This document shows positions 1-6,814 of a stretch of 8,706 bases of DNA, piece by piece. A program made the translations under genes and the position numbers. How positions within the stretch are numbered: position 1 is the stretch's first letter; each line of letters opens with the position of its first letter. The stretch is from Gemmatimonadaceae bacterium (lineage in GTDB: Bacteria > Gemmatimonadota > Gemmatimonadetes > Gemmatimonadales > Gemmatimonadaceae). The notes under the pieces were generated by a model. The model was given only the letters and a program-made list of their open reading frames with translations. It was not told the origin of the DNA and made no database searches. The stretch covers positions 1-8,706 of the forward strand of contig JACMLI010000460.1 of assembly GCA_014379705.1 (NCBI GenBank). The letters are read 5' to 3'.

Positions 1-909
1 ACGGATCGAGTCCTGCACCGCCTTGGCGCGGGCCGAATCGTCCTGGGTCCTCTTGAATGCGCGTCCACCGATCGCCTGGGTGATTGCGATCGCCGTCGAG
101 TCCCCCTTCTTGAGGGTGAACATCGTCGGGACGATCGTCTGCGCCGTGTCGAGGGCGCGGTCGAAGCGCAGTCGCAGGTGGAGGCTGTCCATGATCTCGA
201 CGCGTTCAATGCCCGGCCCGAGGGTGTCGCGGGGGATCGCATGCAATTCCCGCTTGAGCGAATCCTGCACCGTCACCGTGAGCGTGTCGTACAACTCGCG
301 CGGATCCAGGTCGCGATTGCGGTTCTGGTCGACGATGCCGCGCAGCACGTACGTGCCCGCGGCCAGGTTGTGCAGCTCGTAGTGGCCGAGCGAGTCGGCC
401 ATAGTGACGTAGCGTTGCGAATCGGCGAGGACGATCGCCTCGACCATGGCGCGCGGTGCGGGCTTCTCGTCCATCCAGTCGAAGACGCGCCCGCTGATCG
501 TTCCCGTGGCCAGGGTTGGGCCGGTGGAAAAGACGATCGACACGCCGGTGGAGTCGACGTTGCCGTCGAGGTCCATCAACCCCGGCAGCATGGTGACGCG
601 ATACGTCGTGTTGGGCTTGAACCCACCGCGTGGGCGCACCTCGAGGCGTGTGCGGTGCCATTCGATCTGGTTGCGTCCGCGACTCGGCGAAATCAGGAAG
701 AGATCGGCCAGGTCGGGCATGCCCTGCGGGCGCTCGGAGATCACTTCATCGAAGTTGATCCCGATGCCACCAGCACGCACGTTCACGGCATTGCTGTCGG
801 GCGAAATGCGCACGACGGCGGGCGGGATCTCGTCCACGGGCCCCCCGGGTGGGGTTCCCGGGGACGCGCACCCGGCAACGAGGGCGACGGCCGCGATCAG
901 CCGCCGCAC
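1..909 (-). CDS. Ig-like domain lipoprotein (3' end off the window)
   Basis: I infer an outer-membrane or periplasm-facing lipoprotein; its molecular role is unknown. The frame is open from a GTG at 909-907 to the left edge (303 codons, C-terminus missing). The N-terminus is a lipoprotein signal: M-R-R, a short hydrophobic stretch and the lipobox V-A-G-C, with C14 the likely lipidated residue. It is followed by S-P-G-T-P-P-G-G-P-V-D, a linker opening typical of Big_5/Ig-like lipoproteins in Bacteroidota-type genomes. Residues ~25-130 look like a bacterial Ig-like domain (ISP.S..V....I.I.FDE at the start, VFSTG at the end). Residues ~136-210 resemble a Cna-B/carboxypeptidase-regulatory-like fold (GTISGRVFD, then GHYELHNLAAGTYVLR), including D-Q-N-R-N-R-D-L-D, an EF-hand-like acidic loop that may bind calcium. 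Residues from ~225 begin a second Ig-like segment. The start overlaps the valS stop by 13 bp, implying translational coupling; GTG is chosen because it gives a compact signal peptide. The general family is likely, the function is not known. Confidence 0.82.
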   Translation of the reverse strand, partial: MRRLIAAVALVAGCASPGTPPGGPVDEIPPAVVRISPDSNAVNVRAGGIGINFDEVISERPQGMPDLADLFLISPSRGRNQIEWHRTRLEVRPRGGFKPNTTYRVTMLPGLMDLDGNVDSTGVSIVFSTGPTLATGTISGRVFDWMDEKPAPRAMVEAIVLADSQRYVTMADSLGHYELHNLAAGTYVLRGIVDQNRNRDLDPRELYDTLTVTVQDSLKRELHAIPRDTLGPGIERVEIMDSLHLRLRFDRALDTAQTIVPTMFTLKKGDSTAIAITQAIGGRAFKRTQDDSARAKAVQDSIR

Positions 910-3671
910 AGCGACGTGATCTTGGCGGCGAGCTGCTCGCGGCGGGCGGTCCAGTCGCGCTCGCGGGCGCGTTCGCCCTCGACCACTTCCGGCTTGGCCC
1001 GCGCGACGAAGTTCTCGTTCGCGAGTCGCCCGCGCAGGCCCGTCAGCTGCTTGTCCAGGTTCTCCACTTCGCCCTTGAGTCTCACGCATTCCTTCTCCAC
1101 GTCGATCATGCCGGCCAACGGCAGAATGACCTCAGTACCATCGGAGAGGACCTGATGTGCCGCCGCGCCTTCGGGGGCGGCATCGACGAGGGTGAGGGTG
1201 CAGCGAGCGAGGCGCTCGATGGTGGTGAGCTCGGACGCGAAGACGGCATGGGCTGCGGCCGTGGAGGGCCTTGCGAATCCATGGATGCCCTTGCCCGGGG
1301 TGATGCCGTAGTCGGAGCGAAGCTGTCGGATCGCGCTCACCGCTTCACGCACGACATCGAACGCGCCGGGATTGCCAGACAGCGTGCGAAGCACCGGCCA
1401 CGCGGAGGTCGCGACGAACGCGTCCGTTGCGCGCCCCGGAATGGGCAGGCGCTGCCAGAGCGCCTCGCTCACAAAGGGCACGATGGGGTGCAGAAGCCGA
1501 AGCGCCTGGTCGAAGCAATGCACCAGGACCGTGCGGACGACCTCGCGATCGTGGCCGGGCGTGGCGAGGCGCGACTTGGCGGCCTCGAGATACCAGTCGG
1601 CGAGCTCGCTCCAGGCAAAGCCGCGGGCGGCCTCGGTGTATTCGTTGAGTCGCAACCCCGCGTACTTCTGTCCTTCGGCCCAGACCTGCCGGTCCGGCCG
1701 CGCGGGGCCCAACGCGTCGTTGCAGGCGGTGATGGCCGCATTCAGGCGTCCGAGGATCCAGGTGTCCGCCGTCGTCAGGCGCTCGGTGCCGATGTCGTCC
1801 AGCGCGTCGACCGGAGTTGCCCCCACATTCGTGAGCAGGAAGCGCCCGATGTTCCACAGCTTCGTGACGAAGTTCCGTCCCGGGGCGAAGGAGCGCTCGA
1901 GGTCCTGCGGGTCGAGGATCGTGTCGGCGCCGAGTCCCATGCCGGCGATCACGGTGTAGCGCAGGGCGTCGGCCCCGAACTGCGCCACCACGTCGAGCGG
2001 GTCGATGCCGTTGCCTAACGACTTCGACATCTTCACGTGGTTGGTATCGCGCACGGTGCCGTGCAGGTACACCGTGTGGAACGGCGTCTCCCCCATGAAG
2101 GCAAAGCCCGTCATGATCATCCGCGCCACCCAGAAGAACAGGATCTCCGGGGCCGTGACGAGGAGGTCCGTCGGGTAGAACGCCTTGAGGTCGGGCGTGT
2201 CGTCGGGCCAGCCTAACGTGGAGAAGGGCCAGAGCCCGGAGGAGAACCACGTGTCGAGGACGTCCTCGTCCTGCCGCACGGGGCCTGAGCACGCGGGGCA
2301 GGTGTGCACGTCCACCTGGCTCGCCGTCACCCTGCCGCAGCCGTCGCAGTACCAGACCGGGATGCGATGCCCCCACCAGAGCTGCCGCGAGATGTTCCAG
2401 TCGCGGATGCCCTCGAGCCAGTTGATGTAGACGGCCTCCCAACGCTCGGGCAGGATGCGGATCGTGCGCTCGCGGACGGCCTTGAGGGCTGGTTCGGCGA
2501 GGGGCTTCATCCGCACGAACCACTGCTCGGACAGGCGCGGCTCCACCACGGTGTCGCAGCGATAGCACTGCCGGATCGAGTGGTGATGTGTCTCGACCTT
2601 CACCAGGCGCCCCATACCTTCCAGGCGCTTCACGATCACCGCGCGCGCCTCCATCCGGTCCATCCCGTCCAGGTCGGAGGGAACACGACCGGATGCGTCC
2701 GAGACCTCCTTGAGCATGCCGGTCGGCGACATGATCACCGGCATCGGGAGGTCATGGCGCCTGCCCACTTCGAAGTCGTTGGGGTCGTGCGCCGGCGTGA
2801 TCTTCACCGCGCCCGAGCCGAACGCCGGGTCGGTGTAGGTGTCCGCGACGATCGGGATCTCGACGTCCGCGATCGGCAGCCGCACGGTGCGCCCGATCAG
2901 CTCCTTGTAGCGCTCGTCGTCCGGATGCACGGCCACCGCCACGTCGCCGAGCATCGTCTCGGGCCGCGTGGTCGCCACCGTGATCGTGCGCGGCTCCTCG
3001 GTCGCATTCACCGGGGTCAGGACATAGGAGATATGGTAGAGCTTCCCGGTCACGTCGTGATGCTCGGCTTCCTCGTCGGAGAGCGACGTCAGGCAGCGCG
3101 GGCACCAGTGGATCACGCGATGGCCGCGGTAGATCAGCCCCTTCTCGTAGAGGCGCACGAAGGCCTCGCGCACCGCGCGCGAGAGCTGCGGGGAGAGCGT
3201 GTACGCCGTGCGCGTCCAGTCCGCCGACGCACCGATTGCGCGCAGCTGCTGGAGGATCGTGCCCCCCGTTTCCTCGACGAAGCTCGACGTGCGGGCGATA
3301 AACGCGTCGCGGCCGACGTCGAACCGCGTTTTGCCTTCCCTGGCCAGCTGCTTCTCGACGACGTTCTGCGTGGCGATGCCGGCGTGGTCGGTGCCAGGGA
3401 CCCAGAGGGCCTCGTCACCACACATGCGGCGCCAGCGAACCACGACGTCCTGGACCGTGTTGTTGAGTCCATGACCCATGTGCAGCACCGCCGTGACGTT
3501 CGGCGGCGGGATCACGATTACATAGGGCGCGCGGTCCCCACCCGAGCGACGCGAGCGCTCGGGGACCGCGCGGAAGGCGCCGCTTGCCTCCCAGCGGGCG
3601 TACAGCTCTGCTTCGACGTCGCGGTGATCGAACTGGGCCGGAAGTTCCTGCGGAATCGGGGTGCTTTCCAT
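897..3671 (-). CDS. valS: Valyl-tRNA synthetase
   Basis: A cytoplasmic class I aminoacyl-tRNA synthetase that joins valine to tRNA-Val using ATP and hydrolyses mischarged Thr-tRNA-Val. The protein has 924 residues, normal for bacterial ValRS. The HIGH signature appears as H64-M-G-H67 after PPPNVT, and the KMSKS loop is K547-M-S-K-S551 followed by LGNG. The CP1 editing domain spans about 205-345, with TTRPET at 234-239 and GSGAVKITPAHDPNDFEVG at 285-303. VLDTWFSSGLWPFSTLGW at 471-488 is characteristic of ValRS. Cysteine pairs C190/C193, C369/C372 and C442/C445/C458/C461 suggest zinc knuckles. The anticodon-binding domain covers about 630-780, and the C-terminal ~70 residues form the charged tRNA-binding coiled coil of ValRS. 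The ATG at 3671 lies just before the conserved LPAQFDHRDVEAELYARW start and has no clear Shine-Dalgarno sequence. It is divergent from the thrS side. TTA codons L486 and L552 both lie in the recurring octamer CGTTAGGC. Confidence 0.98.
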   Translation of the reverse strand: MESTPIPQELPAQFDHRDVEAELYARWEASGAFRAVPERSRRSGGDRAPYVIVIPPPNVTAVLHMGHGLNNTVQDVVVRWRRMCGDEALWVPGTDHAGIATQNVVEKQLAREGKTRFDVGRDAFIARTSSFVEETGGTILQQLRAIGASADWTRTAYTLSPQLSRAVREAFVRLYEKGLIYRGHRVIHWCPRCLTSLSDEEAEHHDVTGKLYHISYVLTPVNATEEPRTITVATTRPETMLGDVAVAVHPDDERYKELIGRTVRLPIADVEIPIVADTYTDPAFGSGAVKITPAHDPNDFEVGRRHDLPMPVIMSPTGMLKEVSDASGRVPSDLDGMDRMEARAVIVKRLEGMGRLVKVETHHHSIRQCYRCDTVVEPRLSEQWFVRMKPLAEPALKAVRERTIRILPERWEAVYINWLEGIRDWNISRQLWWGHRIPVWYCDGCGRVTASQVDVHTCPACSGPVRQDEDVLDTWFSSGLWPFSTLGWPDDTPDLKAFYPTDLLVTAPEILFFWVARMIMTGFAFMGETPFHTVYLHGTVRDTNHVKMSKSLGNGIDPLDVVAQFGADALRYTVIAGMGLGADTILDPQDLERSFAPGRNFVTKLWNIGRFLLTNVGATPVDALDDIGTERLTTADTWILGRLNAAITACNDALGPARPDRQVWAEGQKYAGLRLNEYTEAARGFAWSELADWYLEAAKSRLATPGHDREVVRTVLVHCFDQALRLLHPIVPFVSEALWQRLPIPGRATDAFVATSAWPVLRTLSGNPGAFDVVREAVSAIRQLRSDYGITPGKGIHGFARPSTAAAHAVFASELTTIERLARCTLTLVDAAPEGAAAHQVLSDGTEVILPLAGMIDVEKECVRLKGEVENLDKQLTGLRGRLANENFVARAKPEVVEGERARERDWTARREQLAAKITSLCGG

Positions 3672-3691
3672 GTCCGAAAATCTATCTGGCT

Positions 3692-3767
3692 GGGGCGTAG
3701 GAGGCGCAGGGGCGTATGAGGCGAATGCGGCCGCACACGCGCCCCATACGCCCTATACGCCCCACAC
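3692..3767. repeat. Inverted array of ~9-bp G-rich/C-rich repeats between valS and thrS
   Basis: The left arm is a 17-bp tandem duplication: GGGGCGTAGGAGGCGCA (3692-3708) and GGGGCGTATGAGGCGAA (3709-3725), 15 of 17 identical. The right arm holds three 9-bp units in the opposite sense: GCCCCATAC (3741-3749), GCCCTATAC (3750-3758) and GCCCCACAC (3759-3767). The arms pair: 3710-3723 with 3740-3753 forms a 14-bp stem with one mismatch and a 16-nt loop. The loop contains the 10-bp palindrome TGCGGCCGCA (3726-3735). The right arm offers a second register (3755-3763 also matches 3709-3717), so alternative hairpins are possible. The array is 21-96 bp upstream of the valS start and ends about 50 bp before the small membrane gene. 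No T-run follows, so it is not a classical terminator. It could be a regulator-binding array, a leader RNA structure for valS, or a dispersed intergenic repeat family. Confidence 0.75.
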
Positions 3768-3815
3768 GCCCCCCTTCGGCTACCCGAGGACCCGCCGGCT
3801 GCCTAACTTGCCACC

Positions 3816-3968
3816 ATGAGCCCCAGCCCCGCTGACGACGTTCGCGACGACGCCAAGCCGCGATGGTGGATCACATGGTCGGTGATCACGCTGGCCGTGG
3901 CCGCAGGGGCCGTGCTGGTCATCCGACTGGCCCCCAGCCTGACCCCCGTGCTCGACTCCCTGCGGTAG
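3816..3968 (+). CDS. Small single-span membrane protein, 50 aa, unrecognised
   Basis: ATG at 3816 to TAG at 3966-3968 encodes 50 residues. The N-terminus is hydrophilic and acidic (M-S-P-S-P-A-D-D-V-R-D-D-A-K-P-R). One hydrophobic segment follows at about 17-36 (W-W-I-T-W-S-V-I-T-L, then A/V/L-rich to I36), then R37 and a short tail ending in S-L-R. K14 and R16 precede the segment, which by the positive-inside rule suggests a cytoplasmic N-terminus. Nearly all codons (about 45 of 50) end in G or C, the pattern expected of a translated gene in this genome and the main reason to believe it. It lies 55 bp upstream of thrS in the same direction, so the two could be co-transcribed. There is no Shine-Dalgarno sequence; the start is preceded by CTTGCCACC. 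The recurring sequence GCCTAAC lies at 3801-3807 just upstream. No family is recognised. A chance ORF in high-GC DNA remains possible. Confidence 0.6.
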   Translation: MSPSPADDVRDDAKPRWWITWSVITLAVAAGAVLVIRLAPSLTPVLDSLR

Positions 3969-4023
3969 CTCAGCGCTAGTCCGCTCGCATGATCCCCGCT
4001 CGCCGTACTCCCCGCTCCCACAC

Positions 4024-5958
4024 ATGCTCGTCCTGACTCTCCCAGATGGCTCCACGCGCGAAGTCGCCCCGGGTACTCCTGCCCGTGACGTCGTCGCGAC
4101 GATCGGCGAGCGGTTGCTCAGGGCCGCCATTGCTGTGTCGGTCAACGGGGAGACCCTGGACCTCGGGACGCCGCTGCGAACTGGGGGAAGCTTCCGCGTG
4201 TTCACCGAGCGCGATGCGGAATCGCTGGCGGTGCTGCGCCACTCGGGGGCCCACATCCTTGCGACCGCGGTGCGACGCCTGCGCCCGGACGCGAGGATCG
4301 GCTTCGGCCCGGCCATTGACGACGGCTTCTACTATGACTTCGGCGTCGACAAGCCCTTCACGCCCGAAGATGTCGAGGCGTTCGAGGCGGAGATGAAGAA
4401 GGTCATTGCCGAGAAGTATCCCTTCGTGCGCGAGGAGATCGATCGGGCCGAGGCCAACAAGCGCTTCGTCGATGACCCCCTCAAGCTCGAGCGCATCGCC
4501 GACCTGGGCGCCGACGAGGTGATCTCGACGTACACGGACGGGCCGTTCATTGACCTGTGCCGCGGCCCGCACGTGCCCGACACGTCGTACCTCAAGCACT
4601 TCAAGCTCCTGCACACTGCGGGGGCCTATTGGCGTGGCGATGAAAAGCGTCCGATGCTGCAGCGCATCTACGCGACGGCGTTCTGGAAGAAGGAAGACCT
4701 CGACGGCTACCTCTTTCGCATCGAGGAAGCCAAGCGCCGTGACCATCGCGTGCTCGGCAAGACGCTCGACTTGTTTCTGTTCAGCCAGGTCTCGCCTGGT
4801 TCCGCGTTCTGGACCGAGCGTGGCACGATCATCTACAATGAACTCACGGAGTTCGTGCGCGAGCGCCAGCGCGAGCACTTCCTCGAGATCAAGACGCCCC
4901 TCCTCTACAACAAGTCGTTGTGGGAGACGTCGGGGCATTGGGGCAAGTACCGCGAGAACATGTTCCTCATCCACAACAAGGAGACCGAGGAGCTCGACAG
5001 TTCACTCAAGCCCATGAACTGTCCGTCGCACTACGTGCTGTACTCGGCGAAGAAGCATTCGTATCGGGAGCTGCCCAAGCGCTTCGTCACGTTCGACGTG
5101 TTGCATCGCAACGAGCTCACCGGCGCGCTCTCGGGGCTCACGCGCGTTCGGCAGTTCCAGCAGGACGACTGCCACGTCTTCCTGATGGAGAGCCAGATCG
5201 CGCCGGAGGTCCAGTTCCTGATGGACTTCATTCTCGGCTACTATGAGACGTTCGGCCTGACGGCCAAGCTCAAGTTCGCGACGCGTCCCGAAGTGCGCGT
5301 GGGCGACGACGCCATGTGGGATCGCGCCGAGCAGGCGCTCGAGGCGGCGCTCAAGTCGACGGGGAAGGCGTACGAGCTCAAGGCAGGCGACGGCGCGTTC
5401 TACGGGCCCAAGATCGACTTCGATGTCGAGGACTCGTTAGGCCGGGCCTGGCAGCTGGGCACGATCCAGCTCGACTACGCGGCGCCGGAGCGCTTCGACC
5501 TGCAGTACACGAGCGAGGACAACACCGCGCACCGTCCGGTCGTCATTCACCGCGCAGTCAGTGGCTCCTTTGAGCGCTTCATCGCGATCCTGATCGAGCA
5601 CTTTGCCGGCGCGTTCCCGGTGTGGTTGTCCCCGGAGCAGGTTCGCGTGCTGCCGATCGCCGACGACCTCGCGCCGGTGGCGGAGGAGATCACGAAGAAA
5701 ATGAAGGCCGCGGGCATCCGCGCGCACCTCGACGCGCGGAGCGACACGCTGAACTATCGCATCCGCGAGGGTGAGATGATGAAGGTGCCGTACATGGCCG
5801 TCGTGGGGAAGCGCGAGGCGGAGGCGGGGACGATCGCGGTGCGGGAGCGGGGGCAGGGGAAGAAGCAGGAAATCGTTTCCGTTGACGCGTTCATCGCGCG
5901 GGTCGTCGACGAGGTCCGCACGCGGGCGCTTCCCTTGAAAGTCGAGGCTGCAGGCTAG
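4024..5958 (+). CDS. thrS: Threonyl-tRNA synthetase
   Basis: A cytoplasmic class II synthetase that charges tRNA-Thr and clears Ser-tRNA-Thr. The protein has 644 residues, the full four-domain form. The TGS domain is at ~1-60 (TLPDGS, VNGETLDL). The N2 editing domain is at ~65-225, with H73/H77 in HSGAH, GFYYDF at 101-106 and C179/H183 in CRGPH, which match the editing-site residues of the family. In the catalytic core, motif 1 lies around 270-295, motif 2 has R362 in HRNE then SGLTRVRQFQQDDCHVF, and motif 3 has R518 in GSFERF. Zinc ligands are C333, H384 and H509, within two positions of the E. coli ligands. The anticodon-binding domain is ~535-635. The ATG at 4024 starts directly on the TGS domain and is preceded by CTCCCACAC, with no Shine-Dalgarno. 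thrS is not followed by infC/rpmI/rplT as in many bacteria. Its only TTA codon (L472) is in a CGTTAGGC octamer. Confidence 0.98.
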   Translation: MLVLTLPDGSTREVAPGTPARDVVATIGERLLRAAIAVSVNGETLDLGTPLRTGGSFRVFTERDAESLAVLRHSGAHILATAVRRLRPDARIGFGPAIDDGFYYDFGVDKPFTPEDVEAFEAEMKKVIAEKYPFVREEIDRAEANKRFVDDPLKLERIADLGADEVISTYTDGPFIDLCRGPHVPDTSYLKHFKLLHTAGAYWRGDEKRPMLQRIYATAFWKKEDLDGYLFRIEEAKRRDHRVLGKTLDLFLFSQVSPGSAFWTERGTIIYNELTEFVRERQREHFLEIKTPLLYNKSLWETSGHWGKYRENMFLIHNKETEELDSSLKPMNCPSHYVLYSAKKHSYRELPKRFVTFDVLHRNELTGALSGLTRVRQFQQDDCHVFLMESQIAPEVQFLMDFILGYYETFGLTAKLKFATRPEVRVGDDAMWDRAEQALEAALKSTGKAYELKAGDGAFYGPKIDFDVEDSLGRAWQLGTIQLDYAAPERFDLQYTSEDNTAHRPVVIHRAVSGSFERFIAILIEHFAGAFPVWLSPEQVRVLPIADDLAPVAEEITKKMKAAGIRAHLDARSDTLNYRIREGEMMKVPYMAVVGKREAEAGTIAVRERGQGKKQEIVSVDAFIARVVDEVRTRALPLKVEAAG

Positions 5959-6019
5959 TTCGCGGAATGCTCGAGCTGCTGGCCTCCTGATGCAGCTGCA
6001 TGTTGAACGGCACCCCGTC

Positions 6020-6039
6020 GCACCGGCGAAGGCCGGTGC
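6020..6039. repeat. REP-like palindrome between convergent thrS and hemoglobin genes
   Basis: GCACCGGC (6020-6027) and GCCGGTGC (6032-6039) form a perfect 8-bp stem closing the tetraloop GAAG. CCCCGT occurs at 6013-6018 and again at 6039-6044, flanking the palindrome as short direct repeats. Read on the minus strand the core is CCGGCCTTCGCCGG, the type of GC-rich palindrome seen in many REP-like intergenic repeats. It lies between the 3' ends of two convergent genes, so it could also act as a bidirectional transcription stop or mRNA 3'-end stabiliser. There is no T-run, so a standard intrinsic terminator is not supported. The rest of 5959-6118 shows only an additional 10-bp palindrome, CGGCATGCCG (6093-6102), and no gene. 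Confidence 0.6.
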
Positions 6040-6118
6040 CCCGTGGCGTTGATCGGCAGCGTCGCACGGCGCACGGGGCCGCTCGCTACCGCCGGCATGC
6101 CGTAGCACCAACCGCAGC

Positions 6119-6574
6119 TCACCCCTCGGTGGGTCCTTCCCAACTCCAGCGCGCGACCGGCAGCCCTCGCGGCACGTCGTTCGGCGAGGCGGGGTATGCC
6201 GCCATCCGGTGCGTCGCCCAGCGGAAGTACGCCTGCAGCGTGGCGCGGAGTCGCGGATCAGCGGGAAGCTTCGCGTCGTCGAGGGCGAGGTCGAAACACG
6301 CGATCGCGCGCTCGTCCATGTCGGTGTGTTCCCCATTGCCCGCGTGCATGCGCAACACCGTCGATTCGTTCCCCAAGGCCTCGGAGAAAGCCGGCGGACC
6401 ACCGAGCGCCTCCGCCCAATACGCGGCAAGGCGCTCAGTGTGCTGCGGATGGAAGCCATGCGAGAAGGCGTGACTCACGACCGGGTCGGCGAGCACGCGC
6501 TCGTGCCAGGCATGCGCCAGGTCGATGAGTGCGGGCATGCCGCCAGCCGCGTCGTAGATGGTGGGCGTCATCAT
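6119..6574 (-). CDS. Group II truncated hemoglobin
   Basis: A small haem protein of the 2-on-2 globin fold, cytoplasmic. Relatives bind O2 or NO and are linked to redox or nitrosative-stress chemistry; its exact role here is unknown. It has 151 residues from the ATG at 6574, slightly longer than the usual 120-140. Family marks are TIYDAAGGMPAL near the N-terminus, HERVLADPVVSHAFSHGF, the L-G-G-P-P turn at ~57-61, and the proximal (F8) histidine H77 in V-L-R-M-H-A-G-N. YFRWATHRM near 116-124 and WSW close to the C-terminus resemble an actinobacterial-type subgroup. The position usually holding B10 tyrosine reads A-W23-H24-E-R-V, so the distal pocket may be atypical. The start is uncertain: ATG codons at 6574 and 6571 are adjacent and another lies at 6592. 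The frame stays open to 7009 but that stretch lacks globin similarity and runs antisense to the next gene. No Shine-Dalgarno is seen. It is convergent with thrS and divergent from the DUF2911 gene. Confidence 0.88.
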   Translation of the reverse strand: MMTPTIYDAAGGMPALIDLAHAWHERVLADPVVSHAFSHGFHPQHTERLAAYWAEALGGPPAFSEALGNESTVLRMHAGNGEHTDMDERAIACFDLALDDAKLPADPRLRATLQAYFRWATHRMAAYPASPNDVPRGLPVARWSWEGPTEG

Positions 6575-6643
6575 TGTGAGTTGGAGCGCCATGAAGACGC
6601 TGTTTGGCTCCCTGCCGAAGCCCTCGAACGGGCCACACTCCGT

Positions 6644-6658
6644 GTCCCGCGCCGGGAC
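6644..6658. repeat. Short hairpin in the divergent hemoglobin/DUF2911 intergenic region
   Basis: GTCCCG (6644-6649) and CGGGAC (6653-6658) form a 6-bp perfect stem with a 3-nt loop, 70 bp upstream of the hemoglobin start on the minus strand. It could be part of the hemoglobin leader or an operator half-site pair, or chance in GC-rich DNA. The rest of 6575-6814 contains no gene I can support and no convincing promoter. Confidence 0.3.
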
Positions 6659-6814
6659 GTGCAGGCCGCGCGCAGGAACGAAGTATGGCCTCGATGAGGT
6701 GGTGCAGAGCTCCAAGATACGTTCCCTGACGCATGTCGCGAACTCGGGCGTGGCATTGACCGACGAGTTAGGTTTGGCACGCCATTCTGTTCTCCCTCCG
6801 GCCGCGAACTCCAC

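Noticed and set aside
178..1155. Plus-strand open frame of 325 codons
   Set aside because: It is antisense to the lipoprotein gene and the end of valS. The minus-strand frame has a signal peptide and recognisable domains; this one has neither.
849..2018. Plus-strand open frame of 389 codons
   Set aside because: It is antisense to the C-terminal half of valS and has no domain signature; a high-GC shadow frame.
2304..3719. Plus-strand open frame of 471 codons
   Set aside because: It is antisense to the unmistakable valS and its product is low-complexity (R, H, D, V, A). It is a normal by-product of strong third-position G/C bias on the other strand.
3692..3767. CRISPR-like array
   Set aside because: The units are about 9 bp, contiguous and inverted, with no spacers and no cas genes nearby.
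3969..4023. tRNA or riboswitch before thrS
   Set aside because: The gap is only 55 bp, C-rich, with no cloverleaf, T-box motif or extended stem.
3976..4974. Minus-strand open frame of 332 codons
   Set aside because: It is antisense to the thrS N-terminal half, where TGS and editing motifs are clear on the plus strand.
6085..6106. Terminator at the GCTAC...TAGC palindrome
   Set aside because: The stem has a bulge and a 2-nt loop and no T-run follows on either strand.
5437..6459. Minus-strand open frame of 340 codons
   Set aside because: It runs antisense to the end of thrS, through the palindrome at 6020-6039, and overlaps the hemoglobin gene in another frame; no domain is visible.
6756..6788. 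TTGACC as a -35 box for the DUF2911 gene
   Set aside because: No acceptable -10 hexamer lies at 16-18 bp. The best candidate, CATTCT, matches only 3 of 6 positions at about 21 bp spacing.
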